From assembly GCF_900143695.1 (NCBI RefSeq), contig NZ_FRFE01000018.1, forward strand, positions 52,957 through 116,956: DNA of 64,000 nucleotides, written 5' to 3'. Below the pieces are notes generated by a model. The model was given only the letters and a program-made list of their open reading frames with translations, had not been told where the DNA came from and did not search any database. The translations under genes were made by a program, and so were the position numbers. This document shows positions 36,863 through 44,890 of this stretch, piece by piece. How positions within the stretch are numbered: the stretch's first letter is position 1; each line of letters opens with the position of its first letter. Source of the stretch: Desulfopila aestuarii DSM 18488. GTDB lineage: Bacteria > Desulfobacterota > Desulfobulbia > Desulfobulbales > Desulfocapsaceae.

Positions 36863-37000
36863 TCTTTACTCCGCTCGAAACGGTTCATCATGCCCGAAGC
36901 GAGACTGGTAAAAAAGGGTGGCTGTTGTGCCTCCCCAGTATGTTTGAGAAAAATCTGTGAGTCTCAATGAACCGTGTGTTGTTGGTCTGTTTCGTGGTTG

Positions 37001-37077
37001 TGGTGGGCGCTGTAGGACTCGAACCTACGACCGACCGGTTATGAGCCGGTGGCTCTAGCCAACTGAGCTAAGCGCCC
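37001..37077 (-). tRNA. tRNA-Met (CAT anticodon), CCA encoded
   Basis: A 77-base cloverleaf on the minus strand. Acceptor GGGCGCT pairs with AGCGCCC, then A and an encoded CCA. The D arm has AGCTCAGTTGGCTAGAGC, and the anticodon stem ACCGG/CCGGT encloses loop CTCATAA, giving anticodon CAT. The T arm is GTAGG-TTCGAAT-CCTAC. The first acceptor pair is G-C and the D arm is of elongator type, so an elongator tRNA-Met is favoured; a tRNA-Ile with modified CAT cannot be excluded. Confidence 0.95.
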
Positions 37078-37453
37078 TCTGACAATGAAACATACCATAT
37101 AAAATGTATTTTGAGAAAAAGTCAACCAAAAAAGAAAAAACGGGCCTTGGTCACTTTTGCTTATGGTGGTTGGGTGAATGTCGTAATGATGTCAGGAATT
37201 TTTATATAAAAATAAAAGTAATAGCCATCTATGTATGCCCCCCAGAAGAAAGAACGGTCAGGAACGCGAGACGGGAAGATACGTTGGCGAGTCGCCAGGA
37301 TCTGAAAGTTTTTTTTCACCCAATGCTTCAAACAACAATATAATGGTAACTGGATGAAATGTGCTTTATCTTCAAGTTGTTTTCAAGCCGGTCGAATCCG
37401 GTTGAGTTGTTTGTCCTGAGCATCGATCATCAGCCAATTGGTGAGGTATACTG
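37078..37453. other. Intergenic region, no gene recognised
   Basis: AT-rich spacer upstream of tRNA-Met (minus) and the M48 protease gene (plus). It probably holds both promoters. A short inverted TGGCGAGTCGCCA near 37284 is the only structure noticed. Confidence 0.4.
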
Positions 37454-39304
37454 TTGATATATAATAATCTGCTGCTTTTTCTGGTGGCCATTTTTCTCTT
37501 TGCCATCGACACCGTACCAGAAACCCCGATGGTGTCTCCCTGGTACGGGGTAATGCTATTTTTACTGACCATTGTCGGCTATGACCGATTGGCCAGGTAT
37601 CTGCATAACCGGCCGGCCGCGCTCACCTCGTCCGGCTATTTTGCAACGGAAAAGCGGTTATCTATTCTGGCGGTACTGTTCTATGGTGTCGGTGCCCTCT
37701 ATTTAGCCGACGCGAAATATTACCTGTCGGCTGTTTCGTTTGGCAATCATCTACCGGCGCTGGTCAACGTGGCGGGTCTCGCGCTGTTCCTCGTCTATCT
37801 CACCATTATGTGGCGGGCGGCACGACCCAACTATCAACGAGTGTTTGGCCGGCGCTATACCTCGTATGGCTTTATCCTGTCGAACATAAAGGCCAACCTG
37901 CCTATTGTTTTGCCATGGGTGATATTGTCGCTTTGTAACGATTTGCTGGCGTTACTGCCATTTGCTGGAGTAAAGGCGGTATTGGCGTCCCAGTGGGGAG
38001 ATCTGGTCTTTTTTGGGATGTTCCTCATTTTTGTAGTGCTCTTTTTCCCGCCTATGGTGCGAAGTTTGTGGGGCTGCCGGCCACTGCCGGATGGTGAGCT
38101 GAAACGATCACTTACGGAATTCTGCCGGCAGCAGAACTTCAAGGCCAACCTCTATCTCTGGCCGCTTTTTGAGGGCAAGGTGTTGACTGCGGCGGTGATG
38201 GGCATTTTACCGGGTCTCAGGTATGTGTTACTCACCCCGGCGATTATTTCGACCATGACCATGGAGGAGCTGGAATCGGTGATGGCCCATGAGATTGGCC
38301 ATGTAAAACGGAACCATTTGCTGCTCTATGTCCTGTTGATCGTAGGGTTTAGCCTTTTTGCAGGATTTCTGGCCGAGCCGTTTATCTTTTTTGTTCTGTC
38401 CCGCGAGTATTTTGTGGAGATGATCACTTCCAACGGGGTAAAGCCCGAGACGGTGATGACCATTCTTGGCGGTTTGCCGCTCTTTATTTTTCTGATTGTC
38501 TATTTCCGCTTTGTTTTTGGCTATTTTATCCGCAATTTTGAGCGACAGGCGGACCTGCACGTCTTACGCGCGGTGGGCAGCGGTCGAGCCCTTGTTTCCG
38601 CCTTTGAAAAGATATCCTATATGAGCGGCAATATCCGTGAGGAAAAAAACTGGCATCATTTCGGCATCGGCGAACGGATCGACTGCCTTGAACAGGCTGA
38701 ACGGGATCCGGCGACCATCGGCCGCCATGACCGTAAGGTACGTTACAGCCTGATCGGCTATGTGGTGGTGCTGGTGCTGGCCGTTTTTGTGGTCAAGCAA
38801 ATTCCTACCGAAGAGTTTATCCAGCTGTATGAGGAGCAGTATGCCGAGTCGGTACTGTTGAAGAAGGCCACACAGGAGCCGGAAAAGGCCCTGTGGCAAC
38901 GGCTGATTGGCGATCTGATGCTGACCAGAAAAATGGAATCGAAGGCGCTCAGTGCCTATGAAAAGGCTTTCAGCCTTGAGCCGGCCAATCCTGAGATCAT
39001 GAACAATCTTTCCTGGTTGCTGTTGACCAGCCAGGATCTTACCATCCGTGATCCGCTGAAGGCTTTGACGCTGGCCCGTGCGGCAGCGACCCTCCAGCCC
39101 AAGGGATATATCCTCGATACCCTGGCAACTGCCTACTGGGCCAATGGCCTGGTGGAGGAGGCGGTCAATACGGAGCGGCAGGCGGCTTTTGCCGACCCGG
39201 AGCGCCACCGTTTCTATCAGGCCCGCGCACTGTACTTTCAGCAGGAAACCTATGAGGAATCGGTGGCCCGCGAGTCGCAGCAGGCTGAACCCAAAAAGGA
39301 GTAA
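37454..39304 (+). CDS. M48-family membrane zinc metalloprotease with C-terminal TPR
   Basis: 616 residues. Several hydrophobic segments fill the first 210 residues and flank the catalytic core. The zinc motif HEIGHVKRNH lies at about 278, in LESVMAHEIGHVKRNH, and the third ligand Glu lies in FERQADLHVLRAV (about 363). A TPR-like helical region occupies about 480-600 (LSAYEKAFSLEPANPEIMNNL), unusual for HtpX. Such proteases degrade damaged membrane proteins. The start is TTG at 37454. The nfo gene follows after four bases, so both may share a transcript. Confidence 0.85.
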   Translation: MIYNNLLLFLVAIFLFAIDTVPETPMVSPWYGVMLFLLTIVGYDRLARYLHNRPAALTSSGYFATEKRLSILAVLFYGVGALYLADAKYYLSAVSFGNHLPALVNVAGLALFLVYLTIMWRAARPNYQRVFGRRYTSYGFILSNIKANLPIVLPWVILSLCNDLLALLPFAGVKAVLASQWGDLVFFGMFLIFVVLFFPPMVRSLWGCRPLPDGELKRSLTEFCRQQNFKANLYLWPLFEGKVLTAAVMGILPGLRYVLLTPAIISTMTMEELESVMAHEIGHVKRNHLLLYVLLIVGFSLFAGFLAEPFIFFVLSREYFVEMITSNGVKPETVMTILGGLPLFIFLIVYFRFVFGYFIRNFERQADLHVLRAVGSGRALVSAFEKISYMSGNIREEKNWHHFGIGERIDCLEQAERDPATIGRHDRKVRYSLIGYVVVLVLAVFVVKQIPTEEFIQLYEEQYAESVLLKKATQEPEKALWQRLIGDLMLTRKMESKALSAYEKAFSLEPANPEIMNNLSWLLLTSQDLTIRDPLKALTLARAAATLQPKGYILDTLATAYWANGLVEEAVNTERQAAFADPERHRFYQARALYFQQETYEESVARESQQAEPKKE

Positions 39305-39308
39305 GGTA

Positions 39309-40157
39309 ATGCCGTTATTTGGAGCCCATGAATCGGTTGCAGGTGGTCTGCATCTGGCCTTTGACCGTATTGACAGTGTTGGCGGTGAGTCGCTGCAGAT
39401 CTTTACCCGCAACCAGCGGCAATGGAAGCCCAAACCGTTGAGCGACGATGAGGTGCGTGATTTTCACGACGCTCGCGAAAGGTTCCAGTCTATGCCGGTT
39501 GCCTCGCATGCCTCGTATTTGGTCAATCTGGCGACTGCTAAAGACGAGCTGCTGGAGAAATCTATCGCGGCGCTGACCCTGGAATTTGAACGGTGCCGGT
39601 TGCTTGGTGTCCCGTATGTGGTGATGCATCCCGGCTCTCATGGGGGTGACGGGGTGGAAGCCGGACTCACGCGCTTTATCGCGGGAATGGACCGCGTCCT
39701 GGAGCAGACAAGTGACGAGGTGATGCTGCTGGTTGAGACTACCGCTGGCCAGGGCACGGGACTTGGCAGCAGTTTTACCGAAATCGGCACGATCAGGAGC
39801 GAGAGCAGGTTTCCTGAAAAAATCGGGGTCTGTGTCGATACCTGCCATATCTTTGCGGCGGGTTACGATCTGCGTACAACCGAAGCCTATCAGGCAACCA
39901 TGGTTGAACTGGACCGGGAGGTGGGGCTCGCGCAGGTGAAGTTTTTTCATCTGAATGACTCGAAAAAAGGGTGTGGCTCAAGAGTTGACCGCCATGAGCA
40001 TATCGGCAAGGGTATGATCGGCCTCGAAGGATTTCGCCATTTGGTCAACGATCAGCGTTTTGCGACGATGCCAATGACCATCGAGACCGATAAAGGTGAT
40101 GACCTGGCTGAAGATCGGGAAAATATCGCTGTGTTGCGTAGTCTGCTGGTGACCTGA
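39309..40157 (+). CDS. nfo: Endonuclease IV (Nfo)
   Basis: 282 residues from the ATG at 39309, which has AAGG upstream. AP endonuclease family 2; it nicks DNA 5' to abasic sites in base-excision repair. Zinc ligands and core motifs are present: MPLFGAHESVAGGLHLA, VMHPGSHGG, LLVETTAGQGTGLG, GVCVDTCHIFAAGYDL, FFHLNDSKKGCGSRVDRHEHI and IETDKG. Length is the normal size of Nfo. Confidence 0.97.
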   Translation: MPLFGAHESVAGGLHLAFDRIDSVGGESLQIFTRNQRQWKPKPLSDDEVRDFHDARERFQSMPVASHASYLVNLATAKDELLEKSIAALTLEFERCRLLGVPYVVMHPGSHGGDGVEAGLTRFIAGMDRVLEQTSDEVMLLVETTAGQGTGLGSSFTEIGTIRSESRFPEKIGVCVDTCHIFAAGYDLRTTEAYQATMVELDREVGLAQVKFFHLNDSKKGCGSRVDRHEHIGKGMIGLEGFRHLVNDQRFATMPMTIETDKGDDLAEDRENIAVLRSLLVT

Positions 40158-40289
40158 AGTGGCCATTGTTCCTGTAGCGGACTATCATTTTGGGAGTTTT
40201 CCCTGAAATTTTACGAAGACTCTTGCCAAAGCACGGGCAACAGGGAAGTATAGCTGGTTGATTCGTAACGAAATGTTTTTTTCTTCAAG

Positions 40290-42101
40290 ATGGCACATGA
40301 TATGAAATTGCTAAACAGCGATGCGCTTCTCGATATTTTGGTCCGGCACGGCAAGCTAACCGCGGAGCAGCGTCAATTTATCACTTTAGAGAAGGGCAAG
40401 CAGCGACAGAAGCTGTTGCGACAGGCCCAGAGGGATAAGACGGCGGACAAGGTTGATCCCGATCTGGTTGATATCATCGTTTCCCTGCAGATGTTGACCG
40501 GCGGCAAGGGTGAAGTGCTGGACGAAGAGACGATCATGCGAACGGTCAGCGCTGAGCTGGGTATTCCGTTCAAAAAGCTCGAGCCGCTTGATCTCGACAT
40601 GGACATCGTTACCAAGACCATCCCCCGCAACTTTGCCATCCGCCAGTTGATTCTGCCGGTGGGCATGCAGGATGGCGTCCTTGAGGTGGCGGTCTACCAC
40701 CCCGACTGCGATCAGGTCATGCAGGATATCGAACAGGCGAACCAGGTGCAGGTAAAGCCCTGTATTTCGACGAAATCGGACATCCAGCGGATAATCACCG
40801 AGTTTTTTGGCTTTCAGAAATCAATTTCCGCTGCTGAAGACCAGTTTGGTATTGTCAGTGGCCAGAGCGTTTCGGTGGATATCGGCAACCTTGAGCGCTA
40901 TGTAAAAATCTCTTCGGCAAAAGAGATCACCTCATCCGACCAGCACATCAAGACCGCTGTCAATCACATCTTCAATTACGCGCTCGACCAGCGGGCAAGC
41001 GATATCCATATTGAGCCTAAACGCTCCACAACCCAGGTGCGCTTTCGTATTGACGGTGCTTTGCACACTATCTACAAACTGCCGAAGGCGGTCCACTCCG
41101 CCATCACTTCGAGGATCAAGTTTCTTGCCCGGATGGATATAGCCGAAAAACGCCGCCCCCAGGATGGTCGAATCAAGATCGGGGTAAAGGGCGAAAAAGA
41201 TGTGGAGATTCGTGTGTCGACGGTGCCGGTCTCGTTTGGTGAGAAGATAGTTATGCGTATCCTTGATCCGGATGTGATCTTTCAGGATATCAACGAACTC
41301 GGTTTTTCGCGGCGCGACCTGTCGGTTTATGATTCGTTCATGAATGCTCCGCACGGTATTGTTCTGGTTACCGGTCCCACCGGCAGCGGTAAATCGACCA
41401 CTCTCTATTCAACGCTAAAAAAGATTGCCACTCCCGAAAAGAATCTGGTGACAGTGGAAGACCCGGTGGAGATGGTTTATGAGGAGTTTAATCAAATCTC
41501 GGTGCAACCGCTGATTGATGTGACCTTTTCCACGATTTTGAGAAATATCCTGCGGCAGGATCCAGACATCATCATGATCGGTGAGATTCGCGACCATGAT
41601 ACCGCGGCGCATGCGGTTCAGGCGGCCATGACCGGCCACCTGGTGTTTTCGACCCTTCATACCAACGACGCTGTCTCATCGATTATTCGCTTGATGGATC
41701 TCGGCCTGCAGCCCTTTATGATCGCGTCGACGCTGCTTGGCTGCATGGCCCAGCGCCTGGTGCGGAAGATCTGCCCAGATTGCCGCACTACTTTTCAGAT
41801 CGAAGCCAAAGAACTTCTGCGTATGGGCTTTGCCTCGGGCGGCACCGGGCCGGTGACGCTTTCGAAAGGAGAAGGATGCCGGAACTGTCGCGGCACGGGA
41901 TATCGCGGTCGCTGCGGAATTTTTGAAATTTTCCCACTTTCTGCAGAAATCAAAAAAATGATTGCCGCCGGCCAATCGAGCGAAGAGATGCGGCGGGTTG
42001 CAATCCGTGAGGGAATGACTACCTTACGCGAGGACGCCTGGAATAAGGTCCGCACAGGGATCACTACGCTTGAAGAAGCAATCCGGGTAACATCCGAATA
42101 A
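40290..42101 (+). CDS. GspE/PilB-family type II secretion or type IV pilus assembly ATPase
   Basis: 603 residues. The N-terminal T2SSE-N type domain (about 80-180, VSAELGIPFKKLEPLDLDMD) is followed by the ATPase domain: Walker A GPTGSGKSTTLYS (about 363-375), Asp box VEDPVEMVYEEFNQ, Walker B DPDIIMIGEIRDHDTA and HTNDAVSSIIRL. A tetra-Cys zinc site (CPDC... and CRNC) lies near 495-535. No pilin or secretion genes adjoin, so the partner machine is elsewhere. GspE versus PilB cannot be settled here. The ATG at 40290 or 40302 is the start. Confidence 0.9.
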   Translation: MAHDMKLLNSDALLDILVRHGKLTAEQRQFITLEKGKQRQKLLRQAQRDKTADKVDPDLVDIIVSLQMLTGGKGEVLDEETIMRTVSAELGIPFKKLEPLDLDMDIVTKTIPRNFAIRQLILPVGMQDGVLEVAVYHPDCDQVMQDIEQANQVQVKPCISTKSDIQRIITEFFGFQKSISAAEDQFGIVSGQSVSVDIGNLERYVKISSAKEITSSDQHIKTAVNHIFNYALDQRASDIHIEPKRSTTQVRFRIDGALHTIYKLPKAVHSAITSRIKFLARMDIAEKRRPQDGRIKIGVKGEKDVEIRVSTVPVSFGEKIVMRILDPDVIFQDINELGFSRRDLSVYDSFMNAPHGIVLVTGPTGSGKSTTLYSTLKKIATPEKNLVTVEDPVEMVYEEFNQISVQPLIDVTFSTILRNILRQDPDIIMIGEIRDHDTAAHAVQAAMTGHLVFSTLHTNDAVSSIIRLMDLGLQPFMIASTLLGCMAQRLVRKICPDCRTTFQIEAKELLRMGFASGGTGPVTLSKGEGCRNCRGTGYRGRCGIFEIFPLSAEIKKMIAAGQSSEEMRRVAIREGMTTLREDAWNKVRTGITTLEEAIRVTSE

Positions 42102-42171
42102 AATTCAGTAAACGAAAATTGAGGGTCCACTTGTTTTCGCACTATAAGAAGAGCAACGCACCGGTATAGGT

Positions 42172-42630
42172 ATGAAAATAGTTTGTCAGAATAAAAAGGC
42201 GTATCACGATTACCATATCGATGCAAAGTTCGAGGCGGGTATGGTGCTGAGCGGGCCGGAGGTGAAGTCACTCCGTGCTGGCAAGGCCAATCTCAAGGAC
42301 GGCTACGTGCAGATCGATGAGCGTGGAGAGTTGAGGATGTACAATGTACATATCTCCCAGTATACCTACGCCACCCACAATCCCAACGAACCGATGCGGG
42401 CCCGAAAGCTTCTCATGCACAAGCGGGAAATTAATAAACTGATTGGCAAGCTCAAAGAAAAAGGCCTTGCCCTCATCCCCTTGAAGATATACTTTGTAGA
42501 GAACGGAAAAGCTAAAGTAGAACTCGGGCTTGCCCGGGGTAAAAAGCAATACGACAAGCGGGCCTCGATCAAAGAACGAGAGAGCGACCGCGACCTGCAG
42601 CGCGTCATGCGCCGAAACAGCCAGGACTGA
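42172..42630 (+). CDS. smpB: SsrA-binding protein SmpB
   Basis: 152 residues, normal length. It binds the tRNA-like end of tmRNA for ribosome rescue. The motifs include [52 protein letters not shown] and a basic C-terminal tail [19 protein letters not shown]. It lies 14 bases upstream of ssrA on the same strand; the pair is functionally linked. Confidence 0.98.
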   Translation: MKIVCQNKKAYHDYHIDAKFEAGMVLSGPEVKSLRAGKANLKDGYVQIDERGELRMYNVHISQYTYATHNPNEPMRARKLLMHKREINKLIGKLKEKGLALIPLKIYFVENGKAKVELGLARGKKQYDKRASIKERESDRDLQRVMRRNSQD

Positions 42631-42644
42631 TCTTTTAGAATAAT

Positions 42645-43009
42645 GGGGACGAAACGGATTCGACGGGGATGTGTAAGCTCGTCGTTGCATGCCGAGCTTC
42701 TATTTGCTCGTAAAACTGATAGAAAAACAATTATAATCGCCGACGATTATAACTACGCAGTAGCAGCTTAATAACCTGCTCATTGCCGTTCCCCCAGTCT
42801 TCGCCCGTAAGACTGGACCGGAGCGCCGACCTAACGGGCTGGCTTCGTTGATGGTGTCTGTACTTCAACTGGCGAGAACTTCATAGACTAGCATTGGATC
42901 GCCACGTTTCCGCGGCAAGTCCAACGCGAAACTTAAGCCGGAAACTAAGCATGTAGATACGAGAGGGGAGCATTTGCGGACGCGGGTTCGACTCCCGCCG
43001 TCTCCACCA
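42645..43009 (+). ncRNA. ssrA: tmRNA
   Basis: The 5' end GGGGACGAAACGGATTCGAC and the 3' end GGTTCGACTCCCGCCGTCTC plus CCA are the classic tmRNA ends and pair as an acceptor stem. The resume codon GCC at 42739 opens the tag reading frame ADDYNYAVAA, with stop TAA at 42769-42771, in line with deltaproteobacterial tags. The length of 365 bases is normal. Its 3' end is a frequent integration target, and an integrase gene begins 347 bases downstream. Confidence 0.98.
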
Positions 43010-43042
43010 TTTATCACGTCAGATACAGGACGTGATTCCATT

Positions 43043-43093
43043 AAAAAGCCACGCAATCGATACTTTAGGTAAAGATTGCGTGGCTTTTTTTTT
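43043..43093 (+). terminator. Strong Rho-independent terminator after ssrA
   Basis: A 16-bp stem (AAAAAGCCACGCAATC / GATTGCGTGGCTTTTT) is followed by nine Ts. A smaller hairpin TCACGTC/GACGTGA lies just before it. It either belonged to ssrA originally or came with the island. Confidence 0.9.
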
Positions 43094-43355
43094 CACATAC
43101 CATCATGAACCTTCACAAAAGATACTGCCATTTTCGACGGTATCTGTGGCGGTAGTCGGATATTTGAAAAATGTCATACCGTCACTTCTCCTTCAAGTAG
43201 CTAAAAATGTTCATTAATAAGTCTCGCTAATTCATGTCATGTAAAACTCTACAGGCCATCGACATGAGATAGTAGACGTGAAATCTGTGAGTTCGAAACG
43301 ATTCTTGAACGAGCAGGTTCTGAACGGATTTATCTTATCCTTAAAAGGAGGAAAT

Positions 43356-44537
43356 ATGGGACGGCTGACCGTGCAGGAAGTGAACAATGTGAAACCTTCT
43401 ACTATTCCGCGGAAACTGACAGATGGCGGTGGCTTGTATCTCTATGTAAATGGGACAGGCAAATACTGGCGGTTTGACTACCGTTACTTAAACAAGCGCA
43501 AAACGCTATCCTTGGGAGTTTATCCAGAGATTACACTCAAGATGGCACGTGAGAGGCACTGGGAAGCACGGAAAAGGTTGGCGGAGGGCGTTGATCCTGG
43601 CTACGAAAGAAAAATTGAAAAGATAGGTAGATTGAGAGCCCAGGAAAACAGTTTTTCAAAGCTTGCTTGGGAGTGGTTTGGTAGGCAACACTGGACTGAA
43701 GGGCATGCACGAACTGTAAGGAGCCGATTGGAAAATAACGTTATTCCATGGCTTGGTGATCGACCTGTTAATGAGATCACCCCTCGAGAAATCTTGCTGG
43801 TATGTAGAAGGATAGAGAATCGTGGCGCTTATGAAACTGCTCATAGGATGAAATCCATATGTTCTCAGGTGTTTAGGTATTGTGTTGCGTTGGGTTTATG
43901 TGAAAGCGATCCCTGTAGAGATTTGCAAAATGCTCTCATTCCTTCAGTGTCAAAAAACATGGCTACCATAACAGATCCTAAACAGGTCGGGGGGCTCATG
44001 AGAGCGATAGACGGGTATCAGGGGAACAACGTAACCAAGTTTGGATTGCAACTTGCGCCCCTAGTTTTCGTCCGTCCTGGTGAATTGCGCCATGCCGAAT
44101 GGTCTGAAATTGATTACACACAATCAATGTGGAAGATTCCAGCCGAAAAAATGAAGATGAGACAAACCCATTTGGTTCCTTTATCTCAGCAAGTGATTCA
44201 GATTATACGGGATCTTGAGCCATTGACAGGACGAGGAAAGTACCTTTTTCCATCCATTAGAAGCATCTCCCGCCCAATGAGTGATAACACTCTGTTATCG
44301 GCATTGAGGCGTCTGGGATATTTAAATAACGAGATGACGGTACATGGATTTAGGGGCATGGCGTCTACACTGTTACATGAGGCTGGGTGGGATTCAAAAG
44401 TTATAGAGCGGCAACTGGCTCACACCGATCGGAATTCAGTCCGAGCAGCTTACAACCATGCTGAATATTTACCAGAAAGAAGAAGGATGATGCAGGATTG
44501 GGCTAATTATTTAGATCAGCTGAAAGGTGATTGGTAA
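43356..44537 (+). CDS. P4-type tyrosine integrase
   Basis: 393 residues from ATG 43356, chosen for its AAAGGAGG ribosome binding site; the frame runs back to 43278 without a signal. An Arm DNA-binding domain (DUF4102-like) opens it: RKLTDGGGLYLYVNGTGKYW, RYLNKRKTLSLGVYPEI and ARERHWEARKRLAEGVDPG. The core (about 105-385) holds the catalytic Arg in RPGELRHAEW, the HxxR box in VHGFRGMAS, His in LAHTDRNSV and the nucleophile Tyr in YNHAEYLPERR. All catalytic residues are intact. It integrates and excises the element, most likely at ssrA. Confidence 0.93.
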   Translation: MGRLTVQEVNNVKPSTIPRKLTDGGGLYLYVNGTGKYWRFDYRYLNKRKTLSLGVYPEITLKMARERHWEARKRLAEGVDPGYERKIEKIGRLRAQENSFSKLAWEWFGRQHWTEGHARTVRSRLENNVIPWLGDRPVNEITPREILLVCRRIENRGAYETAHRMKSICSQVFRYCVALGLCESDPCRDLQNALIPSVSKNMATITDPKQVGGLMRAIDGYQGNNVTKFGLQLAPLVFVRPGELRHAEWSEIDYTQSMWKIPAEKMKMRQTHLVPLSQQVIQIIRDLEPLTGRGKYLFPSIRSISRPMSDNTLLSALRRLGYLNNEMTVHGFRGMASTLLHEAGWDSKVIERQLAHTDRNSVRAAYNHAEYLPERRRMMQDWANYLDQLKGDW

Positions 44538-44599
44538 GGATTAGGGACGAAAAAGGGAAATGAATTTTTATGTAATTCTTTGCATAGGAGTCAAAAACG

Positions 44600-44836
44600 A
44601 TGGTAGAAAAGAGGGCAGAGACTGATTTTGAGAAGTTTTTAGAGGATCTGGAGCGAGCACTTCCTCCAATCTTTGCAAGGCATCGCTTGACTGAACTGTC
44701 TGGAGGGTTGATCAATTCCAGAACTATCGCCAACCGAATGAGCTTGGGTAATGGACCTCCAGGGATAATGGTTGGACGAAAGATTGGTCTGTCACGTGAA
44801 AGTTTTATTAATTGGTTAAGAGATAATTCTCTTTAG
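44600..44836 (+). CDS. Small DNA-binding protein, AlpA/excisionase-like
   Basis: 78 residues with the pattern RHRLTELSGGLINSRTIANR...GPPGIMVGRKIGLSRESFINWL, resembling the winged-helix of AlpA-like regulators and excisionases found next to P4-type integrases. AGGAG lies upstream. It follows the integrase and precedes the perfect inverted repeat at 44847-44885, which could be its operator. Confidence 0.6.
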   Translation: MVEKRAETDFEKFLEDLERALPPIFARHRLTELSGGLINSRTIANRMSLGNGPPGIMVGRKIGLSRESFINWLRDNSL

Positions 44837-44846
44837 GAACTTTAAA

Positions 44847-44885
44847 ATATTGAGCATAACCTTATTGTAAGGTTATGCTCAATAT
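44847..44885. promoter_or_regulatory. 18-bp perfect inverted repeat at the start of the RepA-like gene
   Basis: ATATTGAGCATAACCTTA (44847-44864) and its exact complement (44868-44885) are separated by only three bases, ending five bases before the ATG at 44891. There is no T-run, so a terminator is less likely than an operator or a translational hairpin that would hide the ribosome binding region of the RepA-like gene. Confidence 0.6.
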
Positions 44886-44890
44886 GAGTC

